This document shows, piece after piece, positions 12,260-24,659 of a stretch of 64,000 nt of DNA. The translations under genes and the position numbers were made by a program. The notes beneath the pieces were generated by a model, which saw nothing but the letters and a program-made list of their open reading frames with translations, ran no database searches and was not told where the DNA came from. Source of the DNA: Parelaphostrongylus tenuis (Eukaryota > Nematoda > Chromadorea > Rhabditida > Metastrongylidae); contig JAHQIW010001271.1 of assembly GCA_019055375.1 (NCBI GenBank), positions 1 to 64,000 on the forward strand, given 5' to 3'. Position 1 is the stretch's first letter; every line of letters begins with the position of its first letter.

Positions 12260-14390
12260 AAAAAGTTGTGTTGTATTTGCAAAATGCAGAGGAAAGAGTC
12301 ACCGATCAAGAAGAAGTCGTCAAACCCTTATGACAAGAAAATTCTGAACGAAACCTATCCAGCCATAACTGGCAGATTGAAAATTGCCCAATCGAAGACT
12401 ACGAGCAGCTTGTCGAAGGACTCAAGACTTATTGTGGCTTTGCTATAGCTGTTTAATCCACAAGAACCAATAGCATCTTCTCTATTACGCAAGAGTTTCT
12501 TGAAAAACGAAGAAAGCTGAAGCCTGATATTAGTGTAACACATTTGACACGAGTAATATCAAATCTCATCCGTAAAAAAGCTTTCAGAAGTTTTACATCG
12601 GCAGCGCCAGGAGAAACTGTTGGAAGCAGCACGAAAAAATTAGTCTGAAGTAGTGCCGCCGGAACATCTGTGATTATAGCGTTCCGCTGCCAGCGTTGAT
12701 GAATGAGGATGGAATTGTGAAAACTTTCTGCCATGATATGGAATGATAAGAGAACAATTCTAGACTAATTTTTTCCGTTGCACCATCCCTTCCACGGACC
12801 CCGCAATTCCCACTGAAGATTAACCGCCCAAGATCCCGCCCTCTAAAGTCTGAGTCGCGATAGACAGCATGAAAAGACTCGCAGCTCCAGAGACCCGATA
12901 ACATCCTCCCGATTTGCTTCAAGCCGGAGACCACAACTTGCATGTAGTTCTCGTGACACATATGACATCTTACCTTCAAAAATAAAAAAAAATGCCAAAC
13001 CAGTGGATGACGTGGCGTGCAGCCATCATCTATAAAAGGTGACCAAAGGAATCCTCGCAACTATCGTCCAGTCAGCCTCTTAAGCATACTTTACATGCTT
13101 TTTACGTGGATCATTTTTCTGCGCATTTTAAAAACTTTGGGCTGAGGTACAACTATTTGAGCAAGCAGAGTTTCGGCAGCGATTCTGCAGCATGGACACA
13201 TCCAGTTGTCATAGAAATAGAAAGGGTCATAGAAATTTGTCGGGAGTACCAATTGCCGTTAACCCTAACTTCATCTACTATGAAAAATCATTTGATAGCG
13301 TCGAAAAAAAACGCAGTTCTACCAAGTGTAGTCGATCAAAGAATGGATTCGTCATACATAAGTACCTTATAAGACTGCTATCGAAGCTGCACCACGAAGA
13401 TAGGGCTCCTTCATTGACCTCTTACCATACCCATTGAAAAGGCGTTCGACAAGGAGGGTGATACGATACCGCCCAAGCTGTTCACCCACGCACTGAAGTG
13501 GATAATGAAATCGCTTGATTGGGATGGGAAGAGCATAGGCATTGGTGGAAATTTCCTGTCAAACCTTTGTTTTGAGGACGACATTGTCTTATACTCGAAA
13601 AGCACATCTGAAGCAAAGACGATGCTCAGGGATATTAACGAAGGGGGAAGTCCGGACTACGCATGATTTGCACGAAGACTCAGTTTATGAAAAACCAGTG
13701 TTGTAATGATGAAACATATCTACCAGACTGGATGGATCTTTGATTATGGAGATTTCCTCGTACGTGTACCTTGGTTGTTTTCTGAATATGGAGAGCAATA
13801 TCAAGCATAAACTTGACAGAAGAAGGAAACAGCGTCGGCCGCATTCGGACCTCTCAAAGGAACCAACGATTAAATAACGGACCTGAAGTTACTCGCTAAG
13901 CTATATTCAACAGTTCTCCCAGCACTCTGTTATGCAGTGGAACGTAGGCTGATACTTCAACCAAGTTAACATTACTGCGCACGACTCACAAAGCGCTTGA
14001 TCGGTGTCCTCTGAAAATCAGTCCGCATTCACTACAACTGCGCGGCTTGCGCAGCTTACATCTCAGGAATTTATCTGATCTTCGTGATTCTGAAGAATTC
14101 ACATCAATGGCGAAGCGCAAATAGCCCGATCATATAGTAAGAAGATCGGGCGACAGATGGGCGAAACAAACTGTGAGGTGAACGACACGAGGATACAACC
14201 GTCTTCGAGGACGACCACTTGCACGTTGAGCGGATGTGTTGTCGGGAGAATAAATCAGCTGTACACGCAGCTGTTAGTATTCTGTGAGTTACGGTATGGG
14301 CTCAACGAACCACCATCGTCCATTCAAACCACCACTATGGACGACTATCGCGAGACAAGTGAATGAATGGAATATGTGTTGAGTTTGCAC
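12260..14390 (+). mobile_element. RTE-type LINE, family 2, heavily decayed
   Basis: Successive frames spell pieces of a second RTE polyprotein in order: ENCPIEDYEQLVEGLKTYCG (about 12370), RRKLKPDISVTHLTRVISNL (about 12510), an APGPD-like linker (about 12870), NYRPVSLLS (about 13060), a YEKSFDSVE palm block (about 13275), GDTIPPKLFTHALKWIMKSL (about 13460), LCFEDDIVLYS with E-D-D at the catalytic triad (about 13570), SSYVYLG (about 13755) and a C-terminal LARW segment near 14210. Frames change repeatedly, and parts of the endonuclease-to-palm linker are shortened. It is clearly distinct from the family-1 copies at 8.3 and 59.8 kb. Confidence 0.8.
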
Positions 14391-14925
14391 AACTGGTGAA
14401 AACTGACCATCCATGTATGATGAATTTTGAGTAGTGCATATAACTGCGTATGTCAAAAATGAAGAGCATCATGATAATCTATTCTTTTGAGCAATGTAGG
14501 AAGAATGGCTGTTGCTGACATTTTGTTGAAAAATAAGTACGATTGAAATATGGATGAATAATGACAAAGATATGATAGAAATGCTCGATAACGAAGTATA
14601 TCCATTCTGTAAATTTTTGGCTTTCCCTTCCAAAAATGCGCAATTTTAGAGGAGGCATTGGCGTTGCCTCTGTTACAAATAGTTTTACTGATGTCTCTTC
14701 TACCAAATTCTCTACAACTTTATACGAGTATCAAATTTCGAAGTATATAACAGAATGAAAAATGTTAAGAGTTGTTTGTGGAGAAGCACCTCATGCAGCG
14801 TGCAGTACCATTTATGACAAGTATTCATGATTCTGTGATTGTTTTCGCATGACTGAACTGTACGAGACCTTAATGTAGTCTCTTATATCATTTTCTGCCA
14901 TTTACTAACTATATATCTTTTCGTT
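14391..14925. other. No gene recognised
   Basis: AT-rich spacer with no supported feature. Confidence 0.4.
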
Positions 14926-15115
14926 GAAGATGAATATTCAGATTTCGACAACATATTTTAAGCTTCTCATGAGATCTGTTATGGCACTTGTACAGTGCTA
15001 AAGGTAGGTTTCGGCTTTTCAACCTCGTAATTAGCACGGCGCCCTTCGTTTGAGCAAATCCCTTGCAAGGGGATCTACCCTCCACATATAGAGGATTCGA
15101 CGACGAACGTATTAC
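14926..15115. repeat. Half copy of repeat family F4
   Basis: Contains tctcatgagatctgttatgg, cacttgtacagtgctaaagg, cggcttttcaacctcg, attagcacggcgcccttcgt and gggatctaccctccacatat. The same blocks occur in reverse order and orientation at 30480-30670, where they form the right side of a larger inverted-repeat element. Confidence 0.55.
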
Positions 15116-15399
15116 ACTACATGTGTATGGAATGGCATGATCACCCAGCATTGCAATAAATAACAGTCGATTCCTTCCTTATATCTTCGGACTCACTATA
15201 GCTCAAAACTCCAGATTTAATTGTGGAACTTCAATATTCCGGACATACTGCGCTACATTTGCAGATCGATCTCGCCTATAGCCGTACGAAAACGGAACGC
15301 GGTGGTATTTCCTATCAACACCTGTCCCCAAAGCAATACCAGATACAAAAGCCTTCAAGTCTGTGAAATGATGCTCCAAAACAAATTATTTTCGATCTC

Positions 15400-16080
15400 T
15401 ACTCGGTTCTTTTCGGCTAACCCGAAAACAAATGAAGAAACGACAGTTTCGAAAAAGCTTTCTTATAACGCTCTAGCATTCAGAATCAAAATCCTACTCA
15501 ACAGCGGTCGAGCGTTTTGCTATAACTTCGATGGAAGCACGAAATGCATATGAATGTGTGAAACCTTGATTATTATAGGCACACGTTTTATTTGTGGTTT
15601 CTTTCAAAGTGAAGAGAAAATCCAAGATTGAATAACAAAAAGTGCACTCTACAAGTAAGCCGCGCTAACGCAATTGATGGATCGATTGTGGAACGTCTTA
15701 TCGATTCCACAGCCTGCTAACCTCCAGCCCGACACTGGCCAACAAACAATTCCCCGCGTATGTGAAACCCTTATTTAATCTACTATGTTTCAGTGAAACG
15801 GTCTTTCCAGAAAGCACAGCTTTGAAATTGCCGAAACTTAGGCTATCGAATGGATATCTATACAATACTGAAAGAGCTCTGTCCTGAGAGAAATATGCAC
15901 CTGCGAACACAAATGTTTTCTCTCGCTAAAGTATTATAAGAGAGCTTTTTGAAAAAGTCAAGGACGCTGCGCAGTAACCCGAAATTTATACTTTCGATTG
16001 TTCCTAATAATGCAGTATAAAATTCTTGTTCAGCGAAAGAGGCGGCATCTTTATTTGTCCTAAATAATCGAAAAGAACAC
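15400..16080. repeat. Long-TIR element, family F1
   Basis: The left terminus ttcttttcggctaacccgaa with aaatgaagaaacgac mirrors the right terminus gcgaaagaggcggcatcttt with aataatcgaaaagaacacc. Internal family blocks include tggaagcacgaaatgcatat, gtgaaacggtctttccagaa and gctatcgaatgga. Noncoding. This and the next copy lie close together. Confidence 0.7.
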
Positions 16081-16399
16081 CTATACGGAAAACACGAGTA
16101 CTGTTACGTCAACAGACAACACCAGCAATGAATCACTGTCTTTCAGTTCAAAAAATGCATGTTTAGAAAAAACGATGGAGTATCTTGAAATCTTACCCTA
16201 AATAGGCACACCGAATAAGTTATTTTCTACATAGCTCCTAATTAAACCTGCAAGTGCAGCTATGGCATGAAGCAAATCTTGTGTTAAATTTCAAGTTGCA
16301 TTCCTAGAGCACTACTAAAGACAGACTGCTCACTGTAATCAACTAAGATATCATATCTTTGACCGTGCTTTTAGTCGCTTTAGTTATTATATGTCTGAC

Positions 16400-17270
16400 A
16401 GAGGCAAATAAAAAACTGATTCCTTTCGCTGGGCAAGAACTCTAAATAAGTGTTAGTAATCCTTCGAAAGCTTAGATTTTTAGCTAGATCCGTACAAGAC
16501 CGTTTTTCGAAAACACCTTTCTATAACGCTGTAAAGCTTAAGATAAAATTATGTTTCACGTCGGCATCGCAATTCTACTATTATTTTTCTGGAAGCACGA
16601 AAAGCATATTGCTGACGAACGTTTGAGGTGTCAGAGTCATTCGTATAGTCTGGAGCTTCCTATAAGGGCAAAGAAGTTGCTAATCAAATAACAATTTTTG
16701 CAGTTCGCATGTTATCCGCCTGAGAATTACCAATCGATGATCGCAGCAGACCTCTGCTCTCCCATCTCACAGTATTTGAATTGGCCAGAAACACATGCCG
16801 CGCGTGCAATTTACTTTCGATTTCCTTGCTTAACTGGAAAGAAATAGTCTTTTTAGAAAGCAAGCATAGCTTTGTAATCGTTGAATTTTACGCTATCGAA
16901 TGTTTACTGATAGTCTAGTCAAAAAGCACCGTCTGATGAGAAAAACGCGTGCGTAAAACGCAGATGTTTCTTTTGTTCCAGCACTATCAAAGATGAGACT
17001 GGAGTTATCGAAAGATTACTAGTAGTCTGAGGAAAGAGTTTTGTTCAGCGAAATATAAGCAAAACAAGAAAGCAGGTGATGTGTGTAAAGCACGATTTTA
17101 TCTCAACGCTAGCAACGTTATTAAAGGCTTTTTTTTCAAAAATCAGAACGTATGGCTCTAGCCAGACATTCAAGTTTCCTCATGGTTACTAACACTCAAA
17201 TGAAAGTTCTTGTCCAGAGAAAAGAGTGGCTCTTCATTTGCTGCAGTTTAACATATAAGAACCGTCGTTT
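16400..17270. repeat. Long-TIR element, family F1
   Basis: Begins near cctttcgctgggcaagaact and ends near gaaagttcttgtccagagaa with a tcatttgctg tail, the mirror of the left end. Shared interior blocks: ctggaagcacgaaaagcata, ttggccagaaacacatgccg, tttacgctatcgaatg. A second internal partial duplication of the right arm is visible at about 16990-17050. Confidence 0.65.
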
Positions 17271-19289
17271 TACTCAAAGAACTTTCGGCATTCTTCCTTT
17301 AGCATTCGTAATACAAAAGCTATAGCATTTTGTAAATCTTTGCAGAAGCATCAAACGTGACATTCTCTTTACAGGAATTACTACAATTTCTTTCATAATA
17401 TCTGTTCTATGACTTTTTGAACAGCCGTGCAAAATGGTTATAACCAAATTCGCCACTTAAATGGAATTTGAAGCATCACAACAAGCTGAATTGATTGAAA
17501 ACGGTCGTAGAAGATTTATGAAAAACATGAGCAATAGACACGAAGAAGGATAGTATGGACTGCAGATTATTTCAATCTTATGAATTTTTTCCTCTTATCC
17601 TAAAGAAAAATTATGTCGACTCTAACAAGAAAAATGTGTGTTATAAGATGCAGATGAAACAAGGTATATCAATGAGATATGGATTCTAAAGTGCGAGGTG
17701 AAGTGTTATTAACAGGAAATTCTGTAGCGGTTTTTTTTGAGATTGTTGCAAGCATAGTTCATGCAAGAATTTCCTCATCCAAGGTTGCAACGTATAGAGC
17801 ACGAAAGGAAAGGTTAGTTAGCTTTCTTGACAGTAAGGTTATTCTGATCTCTATGAATAGAACAAATTCCACTAGTGCAGATGATTTGTTCAGAAATAAA
17901 GGTGACGAATAAGTTTTCATAAAACATAGGCGAAATCAACGTAAAAGGTTTTTGAGTGACGTAACTACCACCAACCAACCAACCAACATTCCATAGGTAG
18001 AAATCGACCGAGCTTTAAGAAGTTATCTATCAAGTCATATAGAAGAAATAGTTGGACTTTCAAGATGGAAACACGTGAAAGCAGTACACGCAGATATTAA
18101 TATAGATGATAGAAGAAACTTCAAAATACACCTTAGGTAATGGAAAGATTCAAACTTGGGAGACTGCTGTACGTGTCTGCTTTCTTCGGAGGCTTTTTGC
18201 AGAACAGTAGCAAAAAGAAAAGTTGTGCGTTCTACACACACGTATTCTCACAGGACAGTTATAAATAACTATTCAATAACGTAAGATCCAAAGATTCTAA
18301 CGGTGCCTTTATTTTCTAAAACCGCTTCACTTCACTGTAGCAGGAAGAACAACCTTGATATTTAAGTACGTCATGCATTGCCTATCGCTAGGGTCTTATG
18401 AGTGGTCATAGATCGATATGCCATGAATCGATCACGCGCTACAGTTTGTCCGTGTTCAACATCTGTTACTGAATTCAGGATTTTTCTTCGCTTATAGCAG
18501 ACTTAGACAAATCTATTATCTGTTATTGCTCTTAGTGCACCCAAAAAGGATAGTCAGAAAAGCAGTGAAAAAGGCCGCTAAAATGTAAATCGCTTTTCCG
18601 ACCTTCTCTTTCAGAGTTTTTCCGCAGCCACATGGAAACGCCCTAGCTGGCTATCATCGAACTCTAAGGATTCAACTCGATCATCAAACATATGAAGTTC
18701 ACAAATTAACGAAGTCTTCGAACAGCAATCAAACCAACGCGAGAAATGTTTGAAGATCTTTAAAAGACGAATAAAGAAAAGAATTTGAACATATAAAGTA
18801 GTGGAGTTCAAGCACTCTAGTTGACGACGGGTCATCCATCAAATTATGTGAGCTAACTTGTCCACGCTGGCCGTTGATAGGGCGGGGCGTCGCGCTGGTA
18901 GCTCGCGCTACAGTCGATGCGATCTACCTTGTAGGTGGAGCATGTGATCTTCACAGTCTTGTAGTTTCGTAAAAATCACAGGCCCTTTTCATTAAAAAGG
19001 AAATCTCATCAGCAAGGATGGATTTTGGAAAAAGAATTTTGAAAGGCTATTTTCGATTAAAAAATATGTTAATACAATTAAAACTATGACATATTCGTCA
19101 AAACTTGCAGTGCACATTGCATTGCGATGCCAAACATGGGCTTGTGACTCTTCATCAACTGGAGAACGACGGAAGTTTAGTTGTCGATGAACTGGCCGAT
19201 GTTAAGGCACTGGATCAGTCGTCATTTTTTTCTTTGATGACTAGATATTTCAGTCTTCCTTTGGGTACTTTGTGGTTTACAAGGAGATA
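17271..19289. other. No gene recognised
   Basis: Two kilobases without a supported gene. There is a short (ccaa)n tract near 17970 and a GC-richer patch at 18865-18960 that could be an old repeat fragment. Short frames (for example 17679-17912) show no family motif. Confidence 0.35.
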
Positions 19290-19515
19290 AATGATAAAAC
19301 GTAGTTCATTCGCTGAAAGAAAATTTGCGTCCTGCACGCAAGAAATCTCCTGTACAACCGTAAAGAAAAGTGCTTTTTCGAAATCGCCAACCCGTGGGCC
19401 TTTAGCTAGAAATTTCTACTTTTGAATGGCTGCTAAAACTCCTATGAAAGGTTCCTCTTCAGCGAATAAGATTAGTTTCTCATTTGTCCCCTTAAAACCA
19501 CAAAGTACCTTCCTT
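19290..19515. repeat. F1 deletion derivative
   Basis: Starts with an F1-like tcattcgctgaaagaaaatt and ends with the F1 right arm (gctgctaaaactcctatgaa, cagcgaataagattag, ctcatttgtcccc), but the middle of the family is missing. Confidence 0.45.
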
Positions 19516-20044
19516 TGTTCAGAGAACGATCCAGAGAAGAACAATTTGAGACGGAAATTAGGAGGCTTAGGTGCTAGTTCAAAAGAAAGATTTCTTAATC
19601 GATCTGCTTATGGAAAAAATTGTTAAACTGCAAAAGTATGAAATATCGGCTACTGAAAAGATGGAGACGAATCTGGCAAGTATCGTGATCCAATACGTCG
19701 TCAATCTTCGTCGACTATGATCTCTATGCATCTGTCGTGTAATGACCCCAAGATGTTCACAAAGAACACTCCCTTTCTTCAGCATCCAGTTGTGAACGCT
19801 GAAGGCAGTCACATCGTTTCTAACATCTGATGTTCAGTTATCGAAGGTGGTTTCAATCCGTTTTTTATATTTTAGTAAATCCTCCATCACTGTATGGTTA
19901 ATTCCTGTAATTCTAGCCGATAGTGACGAGTGAAAGCGTCGTCGTTTGTAAATTTTTAAAACATGCAGTCTATGAAAGCCTGTGAAGATTCACAAAGAAG
20001 AGTTTCTCAATACTTGATGGGTTGAACTTCATGATGGTAATATT

Positions 20045-20245
20045 TCTTGGATGAGCGCATGATGGGCAGTGAGTAGAGGTGTCGTACAACACGCGCGTGG
20101 TCGGTAGTTCGATCATCCACCTAGGTCTTACTATGGCTTCCATTCTTCCGAGATCGTTAAACTGGTGCCAGATTTGTCTGGACGGACAGAAACATTGACT
20201 TGACACATCACTACGTATTGTAAAGGCCAGAAATGCAATAACCCT
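20045..20245 (+). mobile_element. tRNA-headed SINE, family S2
   Basis: The head has tRNA-promoter-like blocks (gggcagtgagtagaggtgtc as an A-box-like region, tcggtagttcgatcatcc as a B-box-like region). It is followed by the family body: gtgccagatttgtctggacg, attgacttgacacatc, and the tail tgtaaaggccagaaatgca. The same order is seen at 24.3 and 31.3 kb, and in reverse at 59.2 kb. Confidence 0.7.
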
Positions 20246-20372
20246 TTCGGGGCCGTGAACCGACCTCCTTTGCTTCTCTGACTCCTGGCTGATTACACGC
20301 CTATAACAGTACAATATGTTTACATGTACTATAACATATATACAATTCAAATATTGAAATAATATCTTCAGA

Positions 20373-20668
20373 TTCGAGTTTTCTTAAGACCACAGCTCAA
20401 ATTTCAATGTGCCTGATAATCATTTTTGAGCCACGCATGTCAGTGGTCTGTTAAGGAGAGCTGACTTATAGAGCCCGATACATGTGTTTTGATCTTGCGA
20501 TCTCGTCAGTCTGGCAGTTACCCTTTCTCGTCTTTTGCTAATCTCTGTGAGTGCTCCAGTCCCCACCCTAAGAGTTAGCGACGACGAATGTTTCACACTC
20601 TATGTCCAGTGAAGACCTACAGTGATTAGCAAAAGACGAGAAAGGGTAAGTGCCCGACTAACGAGGTC
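20373..20668. repeat. Foldback family F2, truncated right arm
   Basis: The complete left arm starts with the family terminus gttttcttaagaccacagct and continues through gagccacgcatgtcagtggt, gatctcgtcagtctgg and ttagcgacgacgaatg. Only the short block gcaaaagacgagaaagggta from the opposite arm is present before similarity ends. Confidence 0.65.
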
Positions 20669-20689
20669 AAAGGTCATTATGGTCAAATG

Positions 20690-20845
20690 TGTCCCATGAC
20701 GCACACGTGGTTCATTATTCGAAGCCGCGCCAAGACTTGACCGAGCTTTCCATCTTTCCGGGTTTGCTATACTGATACCAGACTTCGCCGACGGGGTACC
20801 TGCACTGATTTAATGCATCCAGATATCCACCACGAGTCACTGCAT
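20690..20845 (+). mobile_element. SINE family S2, diverged copy
   Basis: Contains a degraded tRNA-like head (cacgtggttcattattcgaa), then gataccagacttcgccgac and gcactgatttaatgcatcca followed by an agatatccacc tail like the other copies. The CCAGACTTGTCTGG palindrome is partly lost. Confidence 0.5.
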
Positions 20846-21799
20846 AACCAAATATGCCTTCAGTCACCATCACAGTGCTGAGAGCTTCATCCTTTATCGT
20901 TTATTAATCCCTCGTATGATTGAACACCTTCGAACTCTCCATGACATCATTGTGAATGATTTAGAACAAGTTTGTGGCAACGTTATAAAACACCTGAGAA
21001 ATGGGCCAGATCAAAACTTTTGCAGCAGCGATGGGAGATTTAGTACGTTTTTTTCAACTCCTATTTGTCATCACATAGGTCGTTGAGGCAGCTTTGGTAC
21101 ATAGATGGTTAGTAAAGATCACTTTTAATCTTTCTTTTAAATCACTGATAAACGTAATAGAGATCTCTTGGTCTGTTACAAGTACGAAAACACTTCCAGA
21201 CTGTGGACTTCATGGAACATCTAAATCAGTGCCCGATTCATAGATTGCATGCATTACGTGTCACCATTTGAAGCAGAAAAAGTGGTAATAGGAAACTTCG
21301 CAGAGTATCATAAAGCCGGGGACAGTGGTCGTGCGGAGTGTTAGTGATACTGGCTAACAGGAAGCAAGGTGCTGGATTTATCTCCTATCCAGCAACTGCA
21401 GTCAATCAAACGTGCTTCTTGCAGAGCAGCCTAGCACGGGTTCCCTTGTATAAAAAGATTGTTCGGACAGCGTTGTGCGGCTTTCATGAGGAAGGCGAAA
21501 ATCTCGACCAACACTCGAAACAACACGTAAAATGTTTCGAAGATTTTTATGGAGGATGAATGCGAGGAAGCGATTCGAGTGGTAGAAGTGATGGGATCTC
21601 CGCAGTAAAATGTGCTGGCGGATCGTGCAAAATAAAATTGTAACGTTAAAATTGCCACTTTAACCGTAATTGTGTTTTGGAAGGGGGAGGAGAATTGTTG
21701 AGTGGTCTCGATTCAATAAAGTGTAGCTTGAACACTTGGCTGTGAACGTGAGACGAGGATAGATTTCGAATTGCGTTTAGACGTGGTTCGATATCAACA
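20846..21799. other. No gene recognised
   Basis: Only short frames. The 73-codon frame at 21338-21559 has no recognised motif and its opposite strand is equally open. Confidence 0.35.
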
Positions 21800-22005
21800 T
21801 CATTAAGATGAGCTCTTTTCGGAACGGCAAGTATCCTAAGAGAAACTCAATTTTTTTGCCGAGCTTTCCCATTGGAAAGAAAACTTTTTTTGTCAAACTT
21901 CCAGTAATCGTTCGAAAGCTAGAATCTTTGGCGATTCAATATTGTATTTCTCTCCCAAAAAGCCTTTCCTATTTCGTTGCGGCAGCGAAAATAAAATTAC
22001 GTTTC
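21800..22005. repeat. F1 left-end fragment
   Basis: Matches the F1 left arm: cattggaaagaaaacttttt, ccagtaatcgttcgaaagct and tctttggcgatt, followed by gcggcagcgaaaataaaatt. The right end is absent. Confidence 0.4.
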
Positions 22006-22337
22006 ACATTCTCTTTGTTGTGTTTGCTGGTTAGAATCCTTGAATGGCTTTTCGTTGGGTTTTCCAAGTCATTCGATGGCTCCAGTCTTGGCAATGCTGA
22101 GGCTGAAATTCCTGTCCAACAAGATTTTTATAGAATCCTTTAAGTGCAAGAAGAATATCGTTTTTTGCGTTTGCAGTTTTATTCGTGGGATATGTATAAA
22201 CAAAAAGCGTAAGACCATTTGAGGAAATCATGTAGTATCAGATTAACACAGAAAATCCGAATTTTTTTTCTCCAAAACGGAGAAATAAACCTCAAATAAC
22301 GAGAGTCGCGTTCCACCTGCGAATTGCACTTTGCGAT

Positions 22338-23437
22338 AGATCAGCTGCTGTCCCGTAAAAGGTCAATATTAGGGGTCCCAGAAAACTTAGTGTACTCAAT
22401 GCGATTGAAACAAGAACATTCCGAAGGGGACAGAAGCCGTGGAAGGAAACATTGGTGCATTCTTATAAGTCTATGAGACATTGTATTTGTCGGATCACTA
22501 TCGTTCTTGTACTAAACATTATTGTTTTGCTAGTACATGGTTTATCTTTCAGGCCACAATGATTTTGTTATTGAAAGCTTTTCGTCAAGTTCAGAAGACA
22601 GTCATCCGGATTGGAAAGCCCCTCTTCCCCCATCGGTAATTTTTTCAACGTACACATCCCTTTCTACGTATTGATCAGTATTCTTTGCAGATGTATTTGA
22701 GAAAAAAATCGACCAGAATTAATTCAGACGTATTGAAAATAGACAGGCTGCCATCAGAGCGGCTACGATTCTGAGACAGCGAGTTACGAAGGAGAAAATG
22801 GTATTTTTTTTCCTCCTCAACCCAGTACATTGTACCCACATGCTGAAGAGTACTTTTGTCAGATTATTACAGAAAGCCGCTCGTGATGTTGTGCAAGGGA
22901 AGTGCACTGTGAATAGTGTGCGCAAGAATCTAATGCTTGATCCTACACGAATAACAGCATTTCCAATGTCAGAAATGACTAGTTTAAGCAAACGGTATCT
23001 CTAGTTGAACTCAATTTACTGTCGAGTAAACCATCTTCCATGTATTTGCCCACAAATTTAGACATCTACGCACTTCGCCTGCGTACCAGACTGAGGTTTT
23101 GGGTGGAAAAAGTCGATTAGACATCGCTGCCTCAAAATTATAGCTCACACTTTTAGTGAGGTTAGCAACTCGATGCTTTTCTTACATACGTCAATATCGT
23201 CGTAAATGAGCGTTCTGACATCAGTGTTTCATAGAATTAAAATCTATTTTACTCTTTTGGATAGTTATGCAAGTTTTTTGTTTCAGGCGACAAGACAAGC
23301 TATACTTACAGGTCGATCACGTCGATTTTAAGTCAAGGTATCTGTTGCCGATTGCGAAAATTTCACTTCTATTCCTTTTATTCACTTCACTTCTACTTTA
23401 CTCCGCTTATTACCTCAATATCTTGAGTCTTTCATGA
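22338..23437 (+). CDS. Candidate multi-exon gene, product unknown, exon chain unresolved
   Basis: Strong nematode-type acceptors and donors flank several open segments, but two chains fit. Chain 1 keeps one reading frame through exons at about 22361-22460, 22553-22635, 22728-22800, 22873-22994 and 23287-23437 (TGA). It reads a basic protein containing RIENRQAAIRAATILRQR and KAARDVVQGKCTVNSVRKNL, with a possible hydrophobic tail LLPIAKISLLFLLF. An ATG at 22559, 6 bp behind a TTTCAG acceptor, could be the start. Chain 2 uses another frame of the same exons, giving SILGVPENLVYSMRLKQEHS, then HNDFVIESFSSSSEDSHP, then a terminal exon from 22691 ending at TGA near 22773. The hydrophobic tail of chain 1 is encoded by a pyrimidine tract and may instead be intron after the donor at 23338. 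No family was recognised. Confidence 0.4.
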
Positions 23438-23994
23438 ATGTTGACATTTTCGTTATTTGTGAATGTGAATTTCTTGCAAATGTTTCTGTCTGTATAAATG
23501 CGTTTTAAAAGCGAAAAAACGTTGAAACCACTAGCTTTGATTGATGTTGCTGGAAAGTGTTACTAGATTCTTTCATTCATAAATGTTCTGATCATATGAA
23601 AGAAGAGCAATGTTAGAGAAGGTGCTTTGCACTATGTACACACGAGATTTAAAGTAACATGTGAGTTCTAATTTTGAGAGGCCACAATTTATCGCTCAAA
23701 GCGTACTGCAGCGCAATCTACTTGCTGCTCAAAGGAATGTATGCATGAGATCCACCGTTTGTGCCGTGTACCTTAAACTTATGGTTACTGGCACGGGATA
23801 GCCAATCAGAAATAGCTTGACAGTCCTGACAACGGTTGAAGTTCTGACCTTGTCAGAAAGGGCCTTTCCTTCAAAGGGATCGAGAAAGAGGGAGGGTATC
23901 GGGGTTATGGAAGGAGGGAAATGCTAGGGGGAAGGAGGAGGGGTGAGGGTAAAGTTGGGAAGAGAGTAAAGAGCCACGTTTATTAAAGTGTAGA
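23438..23994. other. No gene recognised
   Basis: The last 80 bp hold a purine-rich run (gggagggaaatgctaggggg) leading into the AT microsatellite. Confidence 0.4.
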
Positions 23995-24300
23995 TACAAT
24001 CGTTATGTACACACATATGTACATATATGCACAATGTACTACTCATATATACGTATATATGTATATATATGTATATATACATATATATGTATCTTCATAC
24101 AGTCCATCACTTCCAGTGGGTTATTTCCTTTATTTTAACTGAAATTACCTCAATCGACCTTTGAGACTTGAGATTCCCATGATATATATATATATAATAT
24201 ATATATGCACATATATATACATGCACGTATACATGTGTTATGCGTACGTATATGTATGTGTTTATGTATGTCTACACATATGTAAATTATATACACGTAT
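23995..24300. repeat. AT/ACATAT microsatellite tracts
   Basis: Two blocks of alternating tatatg/tacata repeats (24000-24095 and 24180-24305), each partly self-complementary, separated by about 85 bp of ordinary sequence. The frames across them (YIYICTYIYMHVYMC type) are translations of the repeat. Confidence 0.85.
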
Positions 24301-24307
24301 ATGCGTA

Positions 24308-24515
24308 TATATGGAGGGTATGTGGCACAGTGATGCCCTGCGTCACACACACCACAAGTCACAAGGTCGATGGTTCGATCGCGTGCTCATGGCTCATCAA
24401 GCAATCCATCCCTCCGTAGTTGAAGAATCGGTACCAGACTTGTCTGGGTGGATAAACAGCACTGATTCGATATAGCAGTAAGCCTACGCAAATCATTTTG
24501 GAGGCCAGAAATGCA
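24308..24515 (+). mobile_element. tRNA-headed SINE, family S2, good copy
   Basis: The head has tgtggcacagtgatgccctg (A-box-like) and gatggttcgatcgcgtgctc (B-box-like). The body has ggtaccagacttgtctgggt, whose CCAGACTTGTCTGG core is a 14-bp perfect palindrome, then cactgattcgatatagc and a tail tggaggccagaaatgcatcc. It directly abuts the AT microsatellite on its 5' side. Confidence 0.75.
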
Positions 24516-24659
24516 TCCAACTACCTCACACGAAGCTGGAAATTAAAGACGAATACATTGAGCATCTCCCAGAGATTGATCATCGCCGAGAGCGCACTTT
24601 TGCTTTGTTCTTTTTTTTTTTGTTTTCTTGAGGGGTCAATGCGAAAAGACTGTGGTATG

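Noticed and set aside
23338..23437. C-terminal membrane anchor in the candidate gene
   Set aside because: Not accepted as established: the hydrophobic residues come from a pyrimidine-rich stretch that directly follows a possible GT donor, so it may be intron.
24150..24475. Tyr/Ile-rich frames on both strands
   Set aside because: Microsatellite translation on both strands, running into a SINE.
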